Of a DNA stretch of 9,642 nt, positions 1 through 7,221 are shown one piece after another. A program made the translations under genes and the position numbers. Source of the stretch: an uncultured Bryobacterales bacterium (GTDB lineage Bacteria > Acidobacteriota > Terriglobia > Bryobacterales > Bryobacteraceae). Where the stretch lies: positions 1 to 9,642 of the forward strand of contig CALGAR010000115.1 of assembly GCA_937959285.1 (NCBI GenBank), in the 5' to 3' direction. Numbering within the stretch: the stretch's first letter is position 1; each line of letters starts with the position of its first letter. The notes under the pieces are model-generated. The model ran no database searches. It saw only the letters and a list, made by a program, of their open reading frames with translations, and was not told the DNA's origin.

Positions 1-742
1 CCCCGTGCACAGTCGGCATGATGGAGACGCGGAAGTCGATGAGGCGGCCCTTGTAACGCACGCGGAAGCGTCCGTCCTGCGGGACGCGGCGCTCGGCAAT
101 GTCGAGCTCCGACATGACCTTGATGCGGGAGATGATCGCCGAATGCCAGTCCTTGGCGATGGGCGGCATGGCGTAGTGAAGGACGCCGTCGATGCGGTAC
201 TTGATCACCACTTCCTGGTCGCGGGTCTCGATGTGGATATCGCTCGCCCTTCGTTCCAGGGCGTTGAAGATCGTGGTGTCGACCAGCTTGATGACGGGTG
301 CGATGTCGGAGTCTGTGGAGGAGAGCTTGTCGATCGAGAGCGTCTCGTCGGGGTTCTCTTCCTCGCCTACGACGTCGAGCGTAAAGCCCTCCGTCACTTC
401 TTCGAGCACGCGCTGGCTCTGTTCGGTCTTCTTGAGAAGATCGGCAATCTGAGAGAGCGTCGCGACCTTGACGCGCAGCTTTTTTTGCAGCAGGATCGAG
501 AGCTCGTCGATCAGGTTGAGATGGCGCGGATCGGCAAGGGCGATATCCAGGGTGCCGTTCTGCGATTGCAGCGGCACAAAGTTATACCGGAACATCAGGT
601 CCACCGGAATGGACCGGAACAGATCGTGGTCGATGCGCGTCTCGCGCAAATCGACGTACTCGCAGCGGTAGCGCGCGGCAAGCCGGCGCGCCTGAATTAC
701 TTCCTCATTGGGATCCTGCAGCTTCGCTCGTTCCGTAGCCAT
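1..742 (-). CDS. Type II secretion / type IV pilus assembly ATPase (GspE/PilB family), 5' part only
   Basis: Cytoplasmic hexameric ATPase that powers pseudopilus or pilus assembly. Reading the minus strand from the ATG at 742-740 gives an open frame of 247 residues to the window edge. Residues about 15-120 resemble the MshEN/T2SSE N-terminal domain (for example VPLQSQNGTLDIALADP, 56-72). Residues about 147-247 match the start of the GspE ATPase core: ERRASDIHIE (163-172), YRIDGVL (182-188), IISRIKVMSELDIAERR (203-219) and PQDGRF (221-226). Walker A, the Asp box, Walker B and any zinc-binding tetracysteine would lie beyond position 1, so intactness cannot be judged. An AGGAA lies just before the ATG, closer than usual. 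An in-frame TTG overlapping the gspF stop (784-782) is an alternative start adding 14 residues. It follows gspF by 38 bp and is probably co-transcribed. GspE (type II secretion) cannot be separated from PilB (type IV pilus) on this fragment. Confidence 0.9.
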   Translation of the reverse strand, partial: MATERAKLQDPNEEVIQARRLAARYRCEYVDLRETRIDHDLFRSIPVDLMFRYNFVPLQSQNGTLDIALADPRHLNLIDELSILLQKKLRVKVATLSQIADLLKKTEQSQRVLEEVTEGFTLDVVGEEENPDETLSIDKLSSTDSDIAPVIKLVDTTIFNALERRASDIHIETRDQEVVIKYRIDGVLHYAMPPIAKDWHSAIISRIKVMSELDIAERRVPQDGRFRVRYKGRLIDFRVSIMPTVHG

Positions 743-780
743 CGTTCCTGAAACAGTCGCGTAAACTCCTCCGTCGAATG

Positions 781-1992
781 TCAACCCAGCGTGTCGGCCA
801 GCGAGAAGATTGGCAGATAGAGAGCCACCAGCACGAACGCCACAAAGCCGCCCATAAAGATCATGATCGCGGGTTCGATCAGGGACAGCAGCGCTGTCAT
901 TCGCGTTGTCACATCATCCTCGTAGAACTCGGCAACGCTCGTGAGCATTGCCGGAAGCGCGCCGGTCGATTCGCCGACCTCGATCATGTCGATGGCGAGG
1001 CCGGGAAAGACGCCCGTCGTGGCGAGCGATCCTGACAAAGACTGCCCCTCCTTGACCATCCGCTTCGCCTTGTCGAGAGCCTTCTTGAGCAGCGGCGAGC
1101 CCAGGGATTCCGCGGCAGTATCGAGCGCCGGCACCAAGGGAATACCTCCGATCAGCAGCGTGCTCAGGATGCGGGAGAACTGAGCCACCTGATACTTAAT
1201 CCACACTTCGCCGAATGCCGGCATCCGGAGTTTGACACGGTCGATCTTCTCTCTTGCCGACTCCCCGCGCGACCAGATGCGAAACCCTATCGCCAGCGCC
1301 ACCAACGCCCCGACACCCGCCAGAATGTAGTTGCGGGCAGTCGTGCCAACAGCGATCAGAATCTGCGTCAACACCGGCAACTGGGCCGACATGCTGTTGT
1401 AGAGCTGCGCAAAGTTTGGAACGACGTAGGTGACCAGGAAGACAATCATTCCGATCACCAGCACGATCAGCAGCGATGGATACAACAGCGAGAGCAGAAT
1501 CTTCTTCCGGACGGAGAGCGAAAGCTTCTGGTAAGCGATGTAGCGCTCGAGAACTTCTCCGAGCGCGCCGCTCTTTTCCCCGGCCATCACGCTAGTGACG
1601 TACATTGCGGGGAACACTCCCTGGCGAGCAAAGGCGTCCGACAGCAGCGATCCTCTCTTAACGTCCTCTCGCACCTCCTTTACGTACTTGCCAAGTTTGG
1701 GATCGGTAAGACGGTCGGCCAGAAGGTCCAGGCCTTTGAGGATCGGCAGGCCGGCACGGATCAGGGTCAGAAACTGCTGGTTGAAGATCAGGAACTTTTC
1801 GAGATTGATCTTCTTTCCGCTTCGCCCGATACTCGCCGAGAGAGCCGCTACGTCCCGCCTGGAACGAAGGGAATAGATGAGGTAGCCCTGTTGCGTGTAT
1901 CGCTCACGAAGATCGTGTTCCGACGGAGCTTCGATCACCTGCTGGCGAATCTCGCCGCGCGGATCCGCGTACTTGATCACGAACTCGGGCAC
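781..1992 (-). CDS. Type II secretion system F family protein (GspF/PilC), inner-membrane platform
   Basis: Polytopic inner-membrane protein that forms the platform for pseudopilin or pilin assembly and contacts the GspE/PilB ATPase. The 403 residues match the usual family length. Two T2SSF repeats are visible, about 67-190 and 270-393. The first has NQQFLTLIRAGLPILKGLD (71-89) and VMAGEKSGALGEVLERY (135-151); the second has the parallel FSRILSTLLIGGIPLVPALD (272-291) and a matching VGEST.G segment. Hydrophobic helices lie near 166-191, 222-240 and 370-395, as expected. The start is GTG (1992-1990), with GGGAAGG about 9 bp upstream inside the end of lolA. It begins 7 bp after the lolA stop and is followed 38 bp later by the GspE/PilB ATPase gene, its natural partner. 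Family is certain; GspF versus PilC is not decidable without the rest of the cluster. Confidence 0.95.
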   Translation of the reverse strand: MPEFVIKYADPRGEIRQQVIEAPSEHDLRERYTQQGYLIYSLRSRRDVAALSASIGRSGKKINLEKFLIFNQQFLTLIRAGLPILKGLDLLADRLTDPKLGKYVKEVREDVKRGSLLSDAFARQGVFPAMYVTSVMAGEKSGALGEVLERYIAYQKLSLSVRKKILLSLLYPSLLIVLVIGMIVFLVTYVVPNFAQLYNSMSAQLPVLTQILIAVGTTARNYILAGVGALVALAIGFRIWSRGESAREKIDRVKLRMPAFGEVWIKYQVAQFSRILSTLLIGGIPLVPALDTAAESLGSPLLKKALDKAKRMVKEGQSLSGSLATTGVFPGLAIDMIEVGESTGALPAMLTSVAEFYEDDVTTRMTALLSLIEPAIMIFMGGFVAFVLVALYLPIFSLADTLG

Positions 1993-1999
1993 CTGTCGC

Positions 2000-2650
2000 T
2001 TACCTTCCCTCGGTCAAGGTCGCATCTACAAACTGCGCTCCGGGCGGCAGTTCGAAACGAAAGAAACTGTCCTTCAACAAAACGTTGATCCGCTCCAGTC
2101 CGAATCGGAACTCGTTCAGGGAGCCATCCTGACCGGTCACGATGAGGTGGCTAATCTGATAATCCGGAGTGACCGTGAACCGCACCTTTGTGTATGGTAA
2201 CCGGTTGTTCTTTGGGAAAGCGGTGACGATCGTATTGGCCCCCGATTTCTCGTACTGATATCTGTCAAAATCCCGGCTGAAATCCAGCTTGCCGAGAAGA
2301 AACGCGAGCGGGGCGCGAAGATCTTCGCTTTCCTTGAGTTTGGACTTCTCCGCCCGGTTGGTCGACGGACTGTAAAAGTAAATGTGCTTGCCGTCGGAAA
2401 GAAAGAGCTTTCCGGCGGGTTGGGTGTAGTCCCAGCGCATTCGTCCGGGTTTGCGCAAATACAGCTCGCCCCGTTCGGTGGTCCTTGCGCGACCAGGGGC
2501 CGTATATGATTGCTCAAACGACACTTGGATCGTTCTGGCACGATTGTAGCGCTGCTCGACCCGCTTCAAGATGCTGCTCAGTCCGTCCTCCTCGGCGGCG
2601 ACGGCAGGCCAAGCGATAGCCACTATAAGCACAACTAGGGCTCGGGTCAT
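2000..2650 (-). CDS. lolA: LolA-like outer membrane lipoprotein carrier protein
   Basis: Periplasmic chaperone that takes lipoproteins released by the LolCDE transporter and hands them to the outer membrane. The 216 residues begin with a signal peptide (MTRALVVLIVAIAWPAVAA, cleavage near 18-19). The mature part carries LolA/COG2834 hallmarks: VSFEQ (43-47), GELYLRKPGRMRWDY (61-75), then LFLSDGKHIYFYSPSTNRAEK, which corresponds to the family's 'S.G...W.Y.P...Q' segment, followed by a beta-rich remainder. The length suits LolA (about 200-220). The ATG at 2650-2648 is chosen because it opens the signal peptide directly. I see no convincing Shine-Dalgarno before it. It is the first gene of a compact run with gspF 7 bp downstream and gspE/pilB after that, so it may serve secretin or pilotin lipoproteins of that machine (inference). 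It is separated from the upstream receptor gene by a terminator. Confidence 0.88.
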   Translation of the reverse strand: MTRALVVLIVAIAWPAVAAEEDGLSSILKRVEQRYNRARTIQVSFEQSYTAPGRARTTERGELYLRKPGRMRWDYTQPAGKLFLSDGKHIYFYSPSTNRAEKSKLKESEDLRAPLAFLLGKLDFSRDFDRYQYEKSGANTIVTAFPKNNRLPYTKVRFTVTPDYQISHLIVTGQDGSLNEFRFGLERINVLLKDSFFRFELPPGAQFVDATLTEGR

Positions 2651-2755
2651 ACTAGTGTGACGTCTGAGAGCCGATTTTCGTGCAAGTGATCGCGAGGAGG
2701 GAGGCTCAGGCGGAACCCGCTGAAAACGAACGACGGTTCCGTGAGCAAGCTGCGC

Positions 2756-2794
2756 GGCGAAAGGAAAGGGCCGCCACCGGAAAGGTGACGGCCC
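2756..2794 (-). terminator. Intrinsic terminator of the TonB-dependent receptor gene
   Basis: Arms 2768-2778 (GGGCCGCCACC) and 2784-2794 (GGTGACGGCCC) pair with a single mismatch around a 5-nt loop. On the minus strand the hairpin is followed by TTTCCTTTCGCC, a T-rich tail. It lies about 28 bp past the receptor stop codon in the direction of its transcription. It therefore separates the receptor from the lolA operon, which should have its own promoter in 2651-2755. I could not assign a -35/-10 pair there. Confidence 0.75.
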
Positions 2795-2821
2795 GATCTC
2801 ACTTCGAGGAATGGGTGGGGC

Positions 2822-5800
2822 TTAGAAGTCCAGCCGCAAGCCCATCGTGATGATTCGAGGGTTCGGCTGCTGGGGGCCGGTCGCCCGGCCGAAGTTGGTG
2901 TTGCCAATCGTTCCATTCACACCGAAGTTGGTGCGGTTGAACAGGTTAAACGCATCGGCGCGGTAGACCAAATCGATGGTACGATCGCCGAACGTGTTGA
3001 TCTTTACCCGTTTGTGGATCGAGAGGTTTTCGGTGAAGATGGGCGGCTGACGGAAGTCGCTATAGTAGGTCGCAGCGTTCCCCAACTGGTATTGTCCGGG
3101 GAAGGAGAACGGGCTGTTCGCCCCGGAGTTGAACCAGCGGACATTCGGATTGTCGGGATCGAGAGAACCGCGATCGACGCCCGTCCGAATCGGGTTTCCC
3201 GTGATGTTCGCCTTCGTGAAACGGGTGAACAGGACACCGTTGCCAAGCGTGTTCGGCGCAGCCACCTGAATCAGGTTCCCGCTATAGTAGCGCTGAGCGC
3301 TGGCGATGGTCCAATCTCCGACAAGGAGGTTCAGGAAGCGGTTGTTGGTGTTGAGGAACCGCTTGCCCCTGCCAAACGGGAGGTCAAAGCTGTTGAGAAT
3401 GTTCAACACGTGCGGCTGGTCGAACGGGAGGAAGGATTTCATCTCCTCGTAGTTGTAGTTGTCTTGCGCCTGAACTTGCGACTGCGTGAAGATCTGGCGG
3501 TAGTGGCCGAGCGCCAGAGATTTGGACCACGTGTAAGCAGCCATCAGCTGCCACGCTCCAAACCGCCGCTCGACCTTTGCCTGCAGCGAGTCATACCAGC
3601 TCCGCCCGATACCGGCATTGCGGTCGGAGATGGCAAGGAACTGGGGATACGGGCGCAAAGCCTGAGCGAGGGTCAGGTTGTCTGGGAAGCTCGGAAACGG
3701 CTTGCTGAAGCCGGCAGCGATTACTTCGGGATCGCTGATCGGCCGCTGCAGCAGTGGTCCGAGCGACAGGTAGCGGGTCGGCAGCTGATTCAGTTCCAAA
3801 GTAGAGGCCAGCCGCCGGCCGCGGTTGCCCACATAGGCGATATCAAAGACGAAGTTGCGGAACTCGTGCTGGATGTTGAAGCTCCAGTTGTGCACACGCG
3901 GCGCTTTGCCGAAGTTCTCACCCATGTGGTCGACGTCTTTGAAGTTGCCGTAACTCGGGTCAAGCACCGGCGGGGGTTGATAATTCGCAGGGAGCGGAAT
4001 GCCATTGTCCCAGTTCAGCACCGGGTTCAAGCCATCCGAAGGATAGGCGGCTCCGTAGTAACTGCCGAAGCCTTCCCGGCAGCCGCAACCTCCATTGCCG
4101 AGCGTCTGATAGTAAATGCCGTATCCGCCCCGAATCACGGTCTTCTCAAACAAACGGTAGGCGAAGCCCACGCGCGGTCCGATGTTTGAGTAATCGGTCG
4201 GGTAGAAGCGCGTTTGCCCGGTCCGGCCAGGTCCCTTGCCTGCAAACACGAGCGCGCCGGGCAGGCCGTTGGCAGCCGGGTTCGGCTTTGTCAGATCAAC
4301 GTGCGAATAGTTGCCGTCCTTCTCGTACCAGTTCTCCGGGACCTCGTACCGAAGCCCGAGGTTGAGCGTCAATCGGGGCGTTACCTTCCAGTTGTCCTGG
4401 AAGTAGACAGCTTGGTAGCCGTAGCGGATCTCGCCGGGTATTACCGGGAGCGCGGTCAGGTTTGCGTTGTCCACTGCGCCCAACAGAAGGCTTGCGAACG
4501 CATGTCCCGTGCTCGCAAGCGCTCCAGGATGCGCCGTCTGGGCACGGCTGAAGACAAACCGCCCGTTGCTGCCGGCCAGATCGAGCGGGTCCGAGAAGGT
4601 CCGCAGACGGCGGAAGTCCCAACCCATCTTGTACTCGTGTTTACCCTTCACGATCGACAGGTACTGATTGACATGCCAGGTCCAGTTAAGCTGAGATCCG
4701 TTCGAAACCTTTCCGTCCTGCACCCCCCAGGCCGTGAGGCCATCGGCGCCTTCAAAACGCACCACCGGGAAGGCATCAGAGAGGCCGCTGAGCGGCAATC
4801 CGATCCTGGATCCGAATCCCTTCTGCGCGGGGTTGTCCCAGCCCTGTTGCTGCCGGGTAAAGCCAAATGTGGTGTGCAGCAGAATGGTCGGACTGATGAT
4901 GAGATCGTGGTTCAGCCGGTAGTTCTCCGGCTTTTGGGTTTGCGAACCCAGCCCGGTTCCGAGCGGGCCCGGGAAGGTGTTGGTGTCCTGAATGTCCTGA
5001 TTCTGCCGGCTCATGTAATATGCCACGCGATTGTTGGGAGTGAAGGCGTGGTCGAACTTCAGGCTCCAATGGGTATCGTCAATTGCGCGCTGGTTCGTGA
5101 ACTGATAATTCTGAGCCAGCGAGCTTACGTTGTTGTCAGGGATCAGGGGTATCAGGTTGCGAGATACGGCGCTAAAACGGCTTTGCGGAATAATGTTGTT
5201 GGCGAACGGAAGCCTGGTCGCCGACGGGCCGGTTCCGGAAGTAGTGAGCGGATCGTAGATTAACTGAGGAATCTCGGTGAAGTTGCCCTGCTTCATCAGC
5301 ACGGTGGGCAGCGTCGATACCGACTGGCTGATGGAGGCAGGCCGCAAATCTTTTGCGATGGTGAAGAACCAGAAGGTGCGGTTGCGGCCGTCATAAACTT
5401 TGGGGATCCACACGGGGCCGCCGATCACACCTCCAACTTCGTTGAATCGCTCCTTCGGGCGGTAGCCAGGAGTTTGCCCGACGACGCGGTTCACGTTCCA
5501 GCCAGCCGCGTTCCAAATATCGCGCCGGAGGTTCAGGAAGGCGCCGCCATGCAGATCGTTGGTGCCTGACTTAGTAATAAACACCTCGACGCCGCCGCCA
5601 AATCGTCCGTACTCCGCGGAATAGTTCGAGGTGATCAACTTGAATTCGCCAAACTGCTCCGAGGCCGGAAAATTGAAGACAACACCGCCGGACTCGGGAA
5701 TGGTCTGGCTCGCCCCATCAAGCAGCACTTCCTTCGCACGGCCGCCAGATCCGGTAATCGAAGTTTCGTTGCTGCCGGAGTTAACGCCCGGCATGTACGA

Positions 5801-6280
5801 GACAAAGTTCTCGGGGTTGCGAATCCCACCAGTGAACAGCGGAAGCGTATTCATGAACTTGGTGGAAAAGTTCTGTCCGCGTTCTGCCGTTTGCGTTTCA
5901 AGCAATGGGACTTCACCGACCACTTCAACCACCTGTTGCACGTCGCCGACTTCAAGCCGGATGTCCAGAAGCTGGCGCTGAGCCACTCGGATTTCGACAT
6001 TGCTGCGGCTTGCTTTCTTGAATCCCTCTTTCTCCGCGCTCACCGAATAAGGTCCGGTTGGAAGGCTCGGAAAGATGAAGATTCCTGCATCTGTGGTGAT
6101 GGTCTGCAGCTGTTGCCCGGTCGGCTCGTGAAGCGCCGTTACTCTTACACCTGGAACAGCCGCTCCGTTTGGGTCCGTAATTTCGCCCTGCAATGAACCT
6201 GTTGCCGTCTGTGCCAGGCCTAAGGTAGCAGAACAGGAAGCGAGGAGAACCAACGACAAGGTCGACAAGAATCTCTGCAT
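2822..6280 (-). CDS. TonB-dependent receptor, Oar-like, with carboxypeptidase-regulatory-like N-terminal domain
   Basis: Outer-membrane beta-barrel protein of 1152 residues. Residues 1-24 look like a signal peptide ending LGLAQ. Residues about 27-112 are a carboxypeptidase-regulatory-like fold (GSLQGEITDPNGAAVPGVRV, then TTDAGIFIFPSLPTGPYSVSAEKEGF). Residues about 115-245 resemble the plug (VVEVVGEVPLLETQTAERG, then EVLLDGASQTIPESGG and NYSAEYGRFGGG). The rest is aromatic-rich barrel with typical strands such as FQDNWKVTPRLTLNLGLRYE, RADAFNLFNRTNFG and a terminal GLRLDF ending in Phe. No clear TonB box is visible. Relatives in Acidobacteriota are numerous and their substrates mostly unknown; glycans or oligopeptides are common guesses. 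The ATG at 6280-6278 has AGGGG a few bases upstream and opens the signal peptide. It has its own promoter and terminator, so it is probably monocistronic. The only cysteines of the mature protein are Cys732 and Cys734. The substrate cannot be predicted; no SusD-like partner or enzyme gene is adjacent. Confidence 0.93.
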   Translation of the reverse strand: MQRFLSTLSLVLLASCSATLGLAQTATGSLQGEITDPNGAAVPGVRVTALHEPTGQQLQTITTDAGIFIFPSLPTGPYSVSAEKEGFKKASRSNVEIRVAQRQLLDIRLEVGDVQQVVEVVGEVPLLETQTAERGQNFSTKFMNTLPLFTGGIRNPENFVSYMPGVNSGSNETSITGSGGRAKEVLLDGASQTIPESGGVVFNFPASEQFGEFKLITSNYSAEYGRFGGGVEVFITKSGTNDLHGGAFLNLRRDIWNAAGWNVNRVVGQTPGYRPKERFNEVGGVIGGPVWIPKVYDGRNRTFWFFTIAKDLRPASISQSVSTLPTVLMKQGNFTEIPQLIYDPLTTSGTGPSATRLPFANNIIPQSRFSAVSRNLIPLIPDNNVSSLAQNYQFTNQRAIDDTHWSLKFDHAFTPNNRVAYYMSRQNQDIQDTNTFPGPLGTGLGSQTQKPENYRLNHDLIISPTILLHTTFGFTRQQQGWDNPAQKGFGSRIGLPLSGLSDAFPVVRFEGADGLTAWGVQDGKVSNGSQLNWTWHVNQYLSIVKGKHEYKMGWDFRRLRTFSDPLDLAGSNGRFVFSRAQTAHPGALASTGHAFASLLLGAVDNANLTALPVIPGEIRYGYQAVYFQDNWKVTPRLTLNLGLRYEVPENWYEKDGNYSHVDLTKPNPAANGLPGALVFAGKGPGRTGQTRFYPTDYSNIGPRVGFAYRLFEKTVIRGGYGIYYQTLGNGGCGCREGFGSYYGAAYPSDGLNPVLNWDNGIPLPANYQPPPVLDPSYGNFKDVDHMGENFGKAPRVHNWSFNIQHEFRNFVFDIAYVGNRGRRLASTLELNQLPTRYLSLGPLLQRPISDPEVIAAGFSKPFPSFPDNLTLAQALRPYPQFLAISDRNAGIGRSWYDSLQAKVERRFGAWQLMAAYTWSKSLALGHYRQIFTQSQVQAQDNYNYEEMKSFLPFDQPHVLNILNSFDLPFGRGKRFLNTNNRFLNLLVGDWTIASAQRYYSGNLIQVAAPNTLGNGVLFTRFTKANITGNPIRTGVDRGSLDPDNPNVRWFNSGANSPFSFPGQYQLGNAATYYSDFRQPPIFTENLSIHKRVKINTFGDRTIDLVYRADAFNLFNRTNFGVNGTIGNTNFGRATGPQQPNPRIITMGLRLDF

Positions 6281-6287
6281 GTTACCC

Positions 6288-6300
6288 CTGCTCTGAGCAG
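6288..6300. repeat. Perfect palindrome in the receptor leader
   Basis: CTGCTC-T-GAGCAG, six-base arms around one central base, lies directly before the AGGGG ribosome-binding site of the receptor gene. The one-base centre suits a protein-binding site better than an RNA hairpin, although a shorter stem with a larger loop is possible and would lie next to the ribosome-binding site. Confidence 0.4.
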
Positions 6301-6316
6301 CTTGTAAGGGTCGCCT

Positions 6317-6334
6317 CTCAGAATCCTCAGAATC
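6317..6334. repeat. Tandem 9-bp direct repeat downstream of the receptor promoter
   Basis: CTCAGAATC occurs twice head to tail (6317-6325 and 6326-6334). A third partial copy in inverted orientation, GATTCT (6346-6351), overlaps the -10 box. Together they give AGAATC-11 bp-GATTCT plus a second GATTCT when read on the minus strand. The location at the transcription start suggests an operator, but no regulator gene is in the window. Confidence 0.5.
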
Positions 6335-6346
6335 AAATATCCGGAG

Positions 6347-6375
6347 ATTCTATGGTGTTTGTTTTTCCCGGTCAA
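6347..6375 (-). promoter_or_regulatory. Sigma70-type promoter of the TonB-dependent receptor
   Basis: On the minus strand, TTGACC (6375-6370) is separated by 17 bp from TAGAAT (6352-6347); each box differs from consensus at one position. Transcription would start near 6340, giving a leader of about 60 nt that contains the tandem repeats, the palindrome and the AGGGG ribosome-binding site. The placement between pdxH and the receptor implies independent expression of the receptor. Confidence 0.65.
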
Positions 6376-6424
6376 TATTTGGGATGTCAGTTTTTACCTT
6401 GTATGTGGGCCGGAGGTAGAAATG

Positions 6425-7096
6425 CTACGGGGAGAGACGCTCAATCCGCCATACGGAGTTTTCACGGCGGTAAAGAATCCGGTCGTGCAGGCGGTTCGCG
6501 CGGCCTTGCCAGAACTCGATGGCTTCCGGCACTACACGATAGCCGCCCCAGAAGGGAGGCAACGGCACTTCGTCCGGGAATCGGGCCTCCATCTCTCGCA
6601 GCCTCTGCTCGAGCACTTCCCTGCCCGGCAAAACCGCGCTTTGCTTCGATGCCCAGGCTCCGAGCTGGCTGCCGCGGGGCCGCGTGCGGAAATAGGCTTC
6701 GCTCTCTTCGCGTGAAGTCCGCTCGACTCGGCCGCTGATTCGGACTTGCCGTTCCAGTTCGGGCCAGTAGAAAGCGAGACTCGCCCGCGGATTCGCGTCC
6801 AATTCTGCTGCCTTGCGGCTTTCGTAGTTGGTATAGAAGCAGAAGCCTCGCTCGTCGAAGCCCTTCAACAGGACCATGCGCACAGAGGGCATGCCGTCGG
6901 GCGTGCTGGTTGCCAGGGCCATTGCGGTTGGATCTCTGCGGCAGGTTTCTAAAGCGTGATTCATCCATTCCGCGAACTGACGGATGGGGTCGGCATGCAC
7001 CGAGGATTCGCTCAGCTCGCTCTGGAGGTACTCTTCACGGATGTCACTCAGGCGCCCATTGTCGGCTTGCGGAGCTGGCTGGCCGAGGAGGCTCAT
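6425..7096 (-). CDS. pdxH: Pyridoxine/pyridoxamine 5'-phosphate oxidase
   Basis: FMN-dependent cytoplasmic oxidase that converts pyridoxine 5'-phosphate or pyridoxamine 5'-phosphate to pyridoxal 5'-phosphate with O2, the last step of DXP-dependent PLP synthesis and of salvage. Numbered from the ATG at 7096, the 223 residues align end to end with E. coli PdxH as I recall it. FMN-binding segments are RMVLLK (73-78) and FYTNYESRKA (87-96). Others are LERQVRISGRVER, RPRGSQLGAWASKQS and LPPFWGGYRV. The substrate-binding RLHDR is at 202-206, and the C-terminal WRIERLSP is the family signature. The frame is open to a TTG at 7111, but that codon overlaps a candidate -10 box, so the ATG is preferred. 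Only a weak AAGAAA precedes it. It is divergent from the Tudor-like gene and in line with the receptor gene, 144 bp away. No PLP-synthesis neighbours are present. Confidence 0.95.
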   Translation of the reverse strand: MSLLGQPAPQADNGRLSDIREEYLQSELSESSVHADPIRQFAEWMNHALETCRRDPTAMALATSTPDGMPSVRMVLLKGFDERGFCFYTNYESRKAAELDANPRASLAFYWPELERQVRISGRVERTSREESEAYFRTRPRGSQLGAWASKQSAVLPGREVLEQRLREMEARFPDEVPLPPFWGGYRVVPEAIEFWQGRANRLHDRILYRRENSVWRIERLSP

Positions 7097-7109
7097 TTTC
7101 TTAAACAAC

Positions 7110-7139
7110 AATATGAACGCCGGAGAGGTGGCATCTCAA
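7110..7139 (-). promoter_or_regulatory. Possible pdxH promoter
   Basis: On the minus strand, TTGAGA (7139-7134) is followed after 18 bp by CATATT (7115-7110). The -35 is good and the -10 is mediocre. Transcription would begin just a few bases before the ATG at 7096, giving a very short leader. This agrees with the lack of a strong ribosome-binding site and argues against the TTG start at 7111. Confidence 0.3.
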
Positions 7140-7170
7140 GTTCGAAGGCCCGGTTGGCCCGGCCGGGTGC

Positions 7171-7199
7171 TCGACAACGCTAAGTTGAAATTTTATAAT
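7171..7199 (+). promoter_or_regulatory. Near-consensus sigma70-type promoter of the Tudor-like gene
   Basis: TCGACA (7171-7176), a 17-bp spacer, then perfect TATAAT (7194-7199). An AT-rich stretch around the -10 stands out from the GC-rich surroundings. The start site should be near 7206, so the leader would be only about 16 nt and begin at the AAGAGG ribosome-binding site (7205-7210). A GC-rich inverted repeat, with CCCGG and CCGGG arms at 7149-7153 and 7163-7167, sits immediately upstream of the -35. Confidence 0.75.
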
Positions 7200-7221
7200 G
7201 AAATAAGAGGCGAGCAACGTA

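Noticed and set aside
5..751. A 248-residue plus-strand open frame at the left edge
   Set aside because: The minus strand of the same DNA encodes an unmistakable GspE/PilB N-terminal region; the plus-strand translation is Asp/Arg/His-rich and resembles no family.
2651..2755. A lolA promoter
   Set aside because: TTGCAC (minus strand, 2685-2680) could be a -35, but no acceptable -10 lies 16-18 bp from it, so no promoter is called.
3014..5263. Two long plus-strand open frames (391 and 349 residues) antisense to the receptor gene
   Set aside because: They are Arg/Val-rich mirror frames over a clear coding gene, with no recognisable domain. GC-rich coding DNA often gives such open antisense frames.
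6278..6280. Lipoprotein-type signal (LAS-Cys16) at the start of the receptor
   Set aside because: LASC fits a lipobox, but the hydrophobic stretch continues to a normal LGLAQ signal peptidase I site and receptors of this kind are not usually lipidated. Cleavage remains unproven.
6352..6738. Plus-strand open frames across the 3' part of pdxH
   Set aside because: They overlap conserved PdxH coding sequence and have low-complexity Arg/Ala/Gly composition.
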